Assembly (NCBI GenBank): GCA_963715575.1
Contig: OY970250.1
Location: forward strand, 2,356,001 to 2,420,000
DNA: 64,000 nt
From: AC-32 sp963715575
Lineage (GTDB): Bacteria > Actinomycetota > Thermoleophilia > Gaiellales > Gaiellaceae
Reading direction: 5' to 3'
The notes beneath the pieces are model-generated. The model worked only from the letters and a program-made list of their open reading frames with translations, was not told the origin of the DNA and did no database searches. Shown here one piece after another: positions 59,527-64,000 of this stretch. Numbering within the stretch: position 1 is the first letter of the stretch; each line of letters starts with the position of its first letter. The translations under genes were made by a program, and so were the position numbers.

Positions 59527-60882
59527 TCAAGCCTCGCCGCGGATCACGGCGAGCACCTCGTCGCGCTTGCGTTCCATCAGCTCGGAGTCGAGCGCCTCGA
59601 GGTTCAGGCGCAGCAGCGGCTCGGTGTTCGAGGGCCGGACGTTGAAGTGCCAGTCGTCGGCGTCCACCGAGAGCCCGTCGAGGTGGGTCACGCGGCCCTC
59701 CGCGCCGAAGCGCTCCTCCAGCTCGCGCAGCTTCGCGTCCACGTCCTCGACCGGCGTGTTCAGCTCGCCGGTGATGAAGAAGCGCTCGCGGAAGGGCCGC
59801 AGGATCTCCGAGAGCTTCTGCCCGCGCTTCGAGAGCAGCTCGAGCATCAGCAGGAAGGGCACGACCCCCGAGTCGGCCTGCGAGAAGTCGCGGAAGTAGT
59901 AGTGACCTGACACTTCGCCGCCGAAGACCGCGTGCTCCTCGCGCATGCGGTGCTTGATGAACGCGTGGCCGACGCGGTTGATCAGCGGCACGCCGCCGGC
60001 GCGCTCGATCGTCTCCGGCACCGCCCAGCTCGCGCGGACGTCGTAGATGATCTTCGCGCCCGGCTCCTTGGCCAGTACCGACTCGGCGAAGAGCGCGGTG
60101 ACGAAGTCTCCGGGGACGAACTCGCCCGAGTCGTCTACGAAGAAGCAGCGGTCGGCGTCCCCGTCGAAAGCGACCCCGAAGTCGGCCTGCTCCTCGAGCG
60201 TCTTGCCGACGATGAACTCGCGGTTCTCGGGCAGCAGGGGGTTGGGCTCGTGGTTCGGGAAGGTGCCGTCGGGCTCGAAGTAGCAGCTCACGACCTCGAG
60301 CTGCGGGAGGTGCTCGAGCACGGGCGGCAGCATCACGCCGGCCATCCCGTTGGCGGCGTCGATCACGACCTTGAGCGGCTCGATCGTCTCGACGTCGACG
60401 AACGAGAGCGCGCGCTCGACGTACTGCTCCCAGATGTCGTAGTGCTGGACGTGTCCCGGGGACAGTCCCTCCGCCGTGGCCGGCTCGGCCATGGCCCGGT
60501 CGCGGATCTCCAGCAGCCCGGACTCGCCGCCGACCGGAAGCGCCCCCTCGCGGACGATCTTCAGCCCGGTGTACTCCTTCGGGTTGTGCGACGCCGTGAC
60601 GGCCATCCCGCCGTCGAGACCGAGCTCGCCCACCGCGAAATAGACCATCTCCGTCCCGACGAGGCCGAGCTCGAGCACGTCCGCGCCCGCCTCGGCCGCG
60701 CCGGCGATCGCGGCCTCGGCCATCGACGGCGAGGAGACCCGCATGTCGTGCCCGATCGCGATCCGCTTCGGCCCGAACACCTCGACGAAGGCCCGTCCGA
60801 TCGCGCGCGCGCCCTCCTCGTCGAGCTCGGATCCGTAGAGCCCGCGCACGTCGTATGCCTTGAAGACCTTCGGGTCGAGCAT
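59527..60882 (-). CDS. Phosphomannomutase/phosphoglucomutase
   Basis: 451 aa, the AlgC/ManB type. Phospho-serine loop GMAVTASHNPKEYTGLK, metal-binding loop FDGDADRCFFVD, sugar-binding loop GGEVSGHYYFRD and the phosphate-binding C-terminal VRPSNTEPLLRLN. Interconverts sugar 1- and 6-phosphates, feeding nucleotide sugars such as those used by the surface genes at 5-9 kb. TAGCAT lies 6 bases before the ATG. Confidence 0.95.
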   Translation of the reverse strand: MLDPKVFKAYDVRGLYGSELDEEGARAIGRAFVEVFGPKRIAIGHDMRVSSPSMAEAAIAGAAEAGADVLELGLVGTEMVYFAVGELGLDGGMAVTASHNPKEYTGLKIVREGALPVGGESGLLEIRDRAMAEPATAEGLSPGHVQHYDIWEQYVERALSFVDVETIEPLKVVIDAANGMAGVMLPPVLEHLPQLEVVSCYFEPDGTFPNHEPNPLLPENREFIVGKTLEEQADFGVAFDGDADRCFFVDDSGEFVPGDFVTALFAESVLAKEPGAKIIYDVRASWAVPETIERAGGVPLINRVGHAFIKHRMREEHAVFGGEVSGHYYFRDFSQADSGVVPFLLMLELLSKRGQKLSEILRPFRERFFITGELNTPVEDVDAKLRELEERFGAEGRVTHLDGLSVDADDWHFNVRPSNTEPLLRLNLEALDSELMERKRDEVLAVIRGEA

Positions 60883-60888
60883 AGGCCG

Positions 60889-60894
60889 ATGCTA
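60889..60894 (-). promoter_or_regulatory. -10 box of the phosphoglucomutase gene, leaderless
   Basis: TAGCAT on the minus strand ends 6 bases before the ATG at 60882 and abuts the terminator hairpin of the upstream gene. Confidence 0.55.
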
Positions 60895-60928
60895 CGAGAG
60901 AGGGCGACCGCGCGGCCGCCCTCTCTCG
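60895..60928 (-). terminator. Hairpin terminator of the beta-helix gene
   Basis: CGAGAGAGGGCG and CGCCCTCTCTCG form a perfect 12-bp stem with a 10-base loop, 8 bases after the stop at 60937. No T run. Confidence 0.7.
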
Positions 60929-60936
60929 CGAAGTCA

Positions 60937-62199
60937 CTACGAAGCGTGCTTGCAGAGCCCGGGCCGGTTCTCGGTGTAACCGAGATCCTGGATCCACGGG
61001 TTCGCGACCGCGGCGGGGCCGTTGTAGGGCCCGAAGGACACGTCGTCGCAGTCGAATTCCGTGTTGTTCGTGAGCTTGTTGTGCTCGATCACGTTGTTGG
61101 CTGTGTCGGTGTCGGCGAACAGACCGTCATACGGATCGTTGTCGTGCGAACGGTTCCAGCCGACCTCGATGTTCTCGGTCGTGTAGAGGCCGATCCCGTC
61201 GCTGTTCCGGAAGACGTCGTTGTGGTGCACCTGGACCTCCGACGAGTCCACCTGGTACGTGAGGATGCCCTCGCCGGTCACCGTCGCCGGGCTGTAGACG
61301 TTGTCGTGCACCGAGTTGTGGTGCACGTTCGCAATCGCCCCGCGGCTGACCTGAATGCCGTTCTGGGCGATCACGGCGGTCGGCCCGATGCCGGAGACCT
61401 CGTTGTAGGCCACGTCGGCGTGGGTGCTCGGACCGGACAGCTGCCCGTCCACGACGATCCCGCCTTTCTGGTAGTTGTCGATCAGGTTGTGCACTACGGA
61501 GCCGGAGCCGGATGTGCTCTCGAAGTTCCGGCCGACCAGCACGCCGACGCCGTTCTGACAGCCGCTGAACGGCGTGTCACGGATCTGCGTGATGTGGTTG
61601 TCCGTGATCAGGCCCGAGCCACCGGAGTCGATCCGGACGCCGTACTCGATGCTGTCGCACGCGCCGCCTCCCGGGCCGGTGACCGTGAAGTGGCGTAGCG
61701 TGACGTCGTGCGCGCCCTCGATGCGGACGATCGCCTTCGGCGGTGTCATCACGAGCGGCGCCTTGATGATCGCCTGCAGGTCGCCTTCCGAGAAGAGCGT
61801 GAGCCCGTCCTTGCCGGCCGGGATCGTGACCTGCTCGACGTAGGTTCCGGGACAGACCTTGATCAGCGCCCCCGGCGCCGCCGCGGTGACTGCGGCCTGG
61901 ATCGAGGTGAACTGGGCGTTGGGGCAGTTCAGGTGGTCGTCGTCGACGATCAGCATGTCCCCGCCGGACGACGACGGCGCGGCGGCCGGCTGAACGCCGA
62001 CGGTCGCGAGCTCGGCGTCGGAGACGCCGAAGGACGACAGGTCGACGCCGAGCGCGAGCAAGCCGGTCGGCAGTGGCGCGGTGAGATTCAAGCCGCCGAC
62101 GGCGGGCCCGTCGAACGGGACGGGTTTCCCGGCGTAGGCCGGTTGAAGCGCGATGAGCGCAAGCAGCGCGGCAGCCGCGAGTGTGATGCGAGCCTTCAT
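60937..62199 (-). CDS. Secreted right-handed beta-helix protein
   Basis: 420 aa from the ATG at 62199, which follows a purine-rich GGGGGGAAG; a longer start at 62241 lacks one. Signal peptide to about residue 24 (LQPAYA). Residues 95-140 give the pectinesterase-like opening (FTSIQAAVTAAAPGALIKVCPGTY), then parallel beta-helix turns such as GLITDNHITQIRD, VHHNSVHDNVYS and VIEHNKLTNNTEFDC. Possibly a polysaccharide lyase or a wall-bound binding protein; no active site assigned. Confidence 0.87.
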   Translation of the reverse strand: MKARITLAAAALLALIALQPAYAGKPVPFDGPAVGGLNLTAPLPTGLLALGVDLSSFGVSDAELATVGVQPAAAPSSSGGDMLIVDDDHLNCPNAQFTSIQAAVTAAAPGALIKVCPGTYVEQVTIPAGKDGLTLFSEGDLQAIIKAPLVMTPPKAIVRIEGAHDVTLRHFTVTGPGGGACDSIEYGVRIDSGGSGLITDNHITQIRDTPFSGCQNGVGVLVGRNFESTSGSGSVVHNLIDNYQKGGIVVDGQLSGPSTHADVAYNEVSGIGPTAVIAQNGIQVSRGAIANVHHNSVHDNVYSPATVTGEGILTYQVDSSEVQVHHNDVFRNSDGIGLYTTENIEVGWNRSHDNDPYDGLFADTDTANNVIEHNKLTNNTEFDCDDVSFGPYNGPAAVANPWIQDLGYTENRPGLCKHAS

Positions 62200-62322
62200 C
62201 TTCCCCCCTCGAACGTGGCTGGCATATGTCGTGAAGGTCATATGCCTATGACTTTGAATCGAAACCCGATTGACGCGTCAGTCAGGTTCCGCGCGGAAGG
62301 TCTCGTGGGCTCCGTTCGTTTC

Positions 62323-62328
62323 TACACT
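62323..62328 (+). promoter_or_regulatory. -10 box of the cyclase-AAA gene, leaderless
   Basis: TACACT ends 6 bases before the ATG at 62335, with no Shine-Dalgarno. Confidence 0.55.
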
Positions 62329-62334
62329 TGAGGC

Positions 62335-64000
62335 ATGGAACGCAAGCTCGCCACGGTTCTGTTCGTCGACCTCGTCGATTCGACCGCGCTCGTCGCGGGC
62401 GCGGATCCCGAGGTCGTGCGCCGCCGTGTCCAGCGGTACTTCGAGCGCGTCTCGCACTGCGTGACGACACACGGCGGGATCGTCGAGAAGTTCGCCGGGG
62501 ACGCGGTGATGGCCGCTTTCGGGATCCCGCAGGCGCACGAGGACGACGCCGAGCGCGCGGTCCGCGCCGGCCTGGCGATGCTCGACTCGGTGCACGAGCT
62601 CGAGCTCGAGGCGCGCATCGGGATCGAGTCCGGCGAGGTGGTCGCGGACGAGAGCGACTCGACCTTCGCCACGGGCGAGGCCGTCAACGTCGCCGCGCGG
62701 CTGCAGCAGGCCGCCGAGCCGGGGCAGCTGCTGCTGGGCCCCGGCGCGCACCGGCTGGCCCTCGGCCGCGTCGAGGTCGAGGACGTCGGGCCCGTCGAGC
62801 TGAAGGGGCTCGGGCGGGAGATCTGGGCCTGGCGTGCGCTGAGCGGCAAGGCCGAGGAGGTCCGCGAGCTGCAGCAGGCTCCGCTCGTCGGCCGCGACTC
62901 CGAGCTCGAGCTGCTGCAGAACACCTACGACCGCGCGCTGCGCGACCGCCGCGCCCACCTGTTCACCATCTTCGGCGAGGCCGGGGTCGGCAAGAGCCGG
63001 CTCGCGCGCGAGTTCAGCCAGGCGATCGAGGGAGCGACCGTCCTCTCCGGCCGCAGCCTGCCCTACGGCGAAGGCGTCACCTACTGGCCGCTCGCCGAGA
63101 TGGTCAAGTGCGCGGCCGGGATCGTCGACGACGACCCGCTCGACGTTGCGATCGAGAAGCTGCGTTCGTTCTGCGAGGACGAGGTCGTGGCCGACCTGCT
63201 CGGGCTCGCCTCGGGCGTGCTCGAAGCGGTGCAGGCCGAGCGCAGCCAGCAGGAGATCGCCTGGGCGGGCCGCGAGTGGGCCCAGCGCGTCGCGCAGGAG
63301 CAGCCGCTCGTGCTCGTCTTCGAGGACATCCACTGGGCCGAGGAGCCGCTGCTCGAGCTGATCGAGCACCTCGTCACCTGGGTGCGCGAGGCGCCGCTGC
63401 TCGTGATCACGCTGGCGCGGCCCGAGCTGCTGGACATTCGTCCCGGCTGGGGCGGCGGCCGCGTGCGCGCGACCTCGATCGAGCTCGAGCCGCTCGGCCC
63501 GAGCGAGAGCGAGGAGCTGATCGACGCGCTCGGCGGCACGCTCGACCCGTCCGAGCGCCAGGCCGTGCTCGCCAAGACCGAGGGCAACCCGCTCTTCGTC
63601 GAGGAGACCGTGCGGATGCTGGCCGAGGACGGCTCCGACGGCATCGGCCGCATCCCGGACACGCTGCAGGCGCTGATCGCCGCGCGCATCGACCGGCTCG
63701 CGCCGGAGGCGAAGGCACTGCTCCAGCGCGCGGCCGTGATCGGGCGGATCTTCTGGGAGGGCGCGCTCGAGCGGCTCTCGCCGGAGCTCGACTCGCTCGA
63801 GGAGCCGCTCGACGACCTGCGGCTGCGCGAGTTCGTGCTCGACGAGGAGCGCTCCTCGATCCGCGGCGAGAAGGCCTACAAGTTCAAGCACGTCCTGATC
63901 CGCGAGGTCGCGTACTCGGGGCTGTCCAAGTCGGCCCGCGCCGAGCACCATGCGCGCTTCGCCGAGTGGCTGAAGGAGCGGGCCGGGGAGGAGCTGCTCG
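62335..64000 (+). CDS. Class III adenylate cyclase-AAA ATPase protein, cut by the right edge
   Basis: The first 555 codons are present. Residues 1-165: class III nucleotidyl cyclase (TVLFVDLVDSTAL and IVEKFAGDAVMAAFG supply the two metal Asp; ATGEAVNVAARLQ follows). Residues 180-555: AAA_16/STAND ATPase with Walker A FGEAGVGKSRLA and Walker B LVLVFEDIHWAEE. Such proteins usually continue with TPR repeats and act as signal-gated cyclases or regulators. Soluble. No partner gene visible before the edge. Confidence 0.9.
   Translation, partial: MERKLATVLFVDLVDSTALVAGADPEVVRRRVQRYFERVSHCVTTHGGIVEKFAGDAVMAAFGIPQAHEDDAERAVRAGLAMLDSVHELELEARIGIESGEVVADESDSTFATGEAVNVAARLQQAAEPGQLLLGPGAHRLALGRVEVEDVGPVELKGLGREIWAWRALSGKAEEVRELQQAPLVGRDSELELLQNTYDRALRDRRAHLFTIFGEAGVGKSRLAREFSQAIEGATVLSGRSLPYGEGVTYWPLAEMVKCAAGIVDDDPLDVAIEKLRSFCEDEVVADLLGLASGVLEAVQAERSQQEIAWAGREWAQRVAQEQPLVLVFEDIHWAEEPLLELIEHLVTWVREAPLLVITLARPELLDIRPGWGGGRVRATSIELEPLGPSESEELIDALGGTLDPSERQAVLAKTEGNPLFVEETVRMLAEDGSDGIGRIPDTLQALIAARIDRLAPEAKALLQRAAVIGRIFWEGALERLSPELDSLEEPLDDLRLREFVLDEERSSIRGEKAYKFKHVLIREVAYSGLSKSARAEHHARFAEWLKERAGEELL

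Overview
The window is a 64 kb piece of a very GC-rich chromosome, about as dense as bacterial DNA gets (most gene joints are 1 to 20 bases or overlap as ATGA/GTGA). The gene set (ClpS followed by a DUF2017 gene, a group 1/2 sigma factor, PdxS/PdxT, YebC-RuvCAB, a transglycosylase-like secreted protein of the Rpf type, a MocR regulator) and the nearly exclusive use of G/C in third codon positions point to an actinobacterium. The many small secreted proteins and the leaderless promoters would fit the Thermoleophilia (Gaiellales/Solirubrobacterales), but that placement is inference. No rRNA, phage, insertion sequence or CRISPR array is visible; there is one tRNA gene with a CAT anticodon.

Layout. 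0-4.8 kb: a C39-like secreted protease (cut by the left edge), DUF2277, an acetyltransferase, a trypsin-like protease, a stand-alone ATPase with a palindrome in front of it, and a phosphotransferase. 4.8-10 kb: surface-sugar genes (RmlC-like epimerase, family 2 glycosyltransferase, Gfo/Idh oxidoreductase, sulfotransferase) with a C26 amidase and an MFS exporter. 10-14.5 kb: Rpf-like protein, sigma factor, nucleotidyltransferase, phosphoesterase-ClpS-DUF2017, YjbQ. 14.5-14.9 kb: non-coding DNA and the tRNA. 15-21 kb, minus strand: a membrane-anchored beta-propeller-like protein, an operon of cNMP-domain protein, flavoprotein and OsmC, and a pair of membrane protein and three-domain wall hydrolase. 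21-24 kb: PdxS, then a poorer-coding stretch with a broken GFA gene and a beta-helix protein. 24-30 kb: hydrolases, glutamate decarboxylase, MOSC, winged-helix protein. 30-35 kb, minus strand: response regulator, histidine kinase and a frameshifted PASTA-tailed secreted protein. 35-44 kb: RTX protein, membrane protein, PdxT-YebC, an inserted block of secreted-protein genes, then RuvCAB. 44-50 kb: ArsR/SRPBCC pair, MocR regulator, RecJ. 50-53 kb: two tandem small proteins of an unrecognised family and the (p)ppGpp synthetase/hydrolase. 53-62 kb, minus strand: sulfatase-like membrane enzyme, methyltransferase and small membrane protein; GAF protein and thioesterase; LysR; phosphoglucomutase; beta-helix protein. 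The right edge cuts a cyclase-AAA protein.

The most striking window-wide signal is promoter architecture: fifteen genes have a TAnnnT-type (once GATAAT) -10 hexamer ending exactly 6 or 7 bases before the start codon and no Shine-Dalgarno, that is, leaderless mRNAs, next to a second class with clear GGAGG sites. This pattern also decides several start codons. Other points worth a second look are the tandem PPNYV...GRPRH small proteins between recJ and the (p)ppGpp synthetase gene, an array of AA-loop hairpins after that synthetase gene, a 200-bp-offset duplicate of the tRNA promoter and 5' end, an ArsR promoter with two operator copies laid over it, and two secreted-protein genes broken by a single base each.
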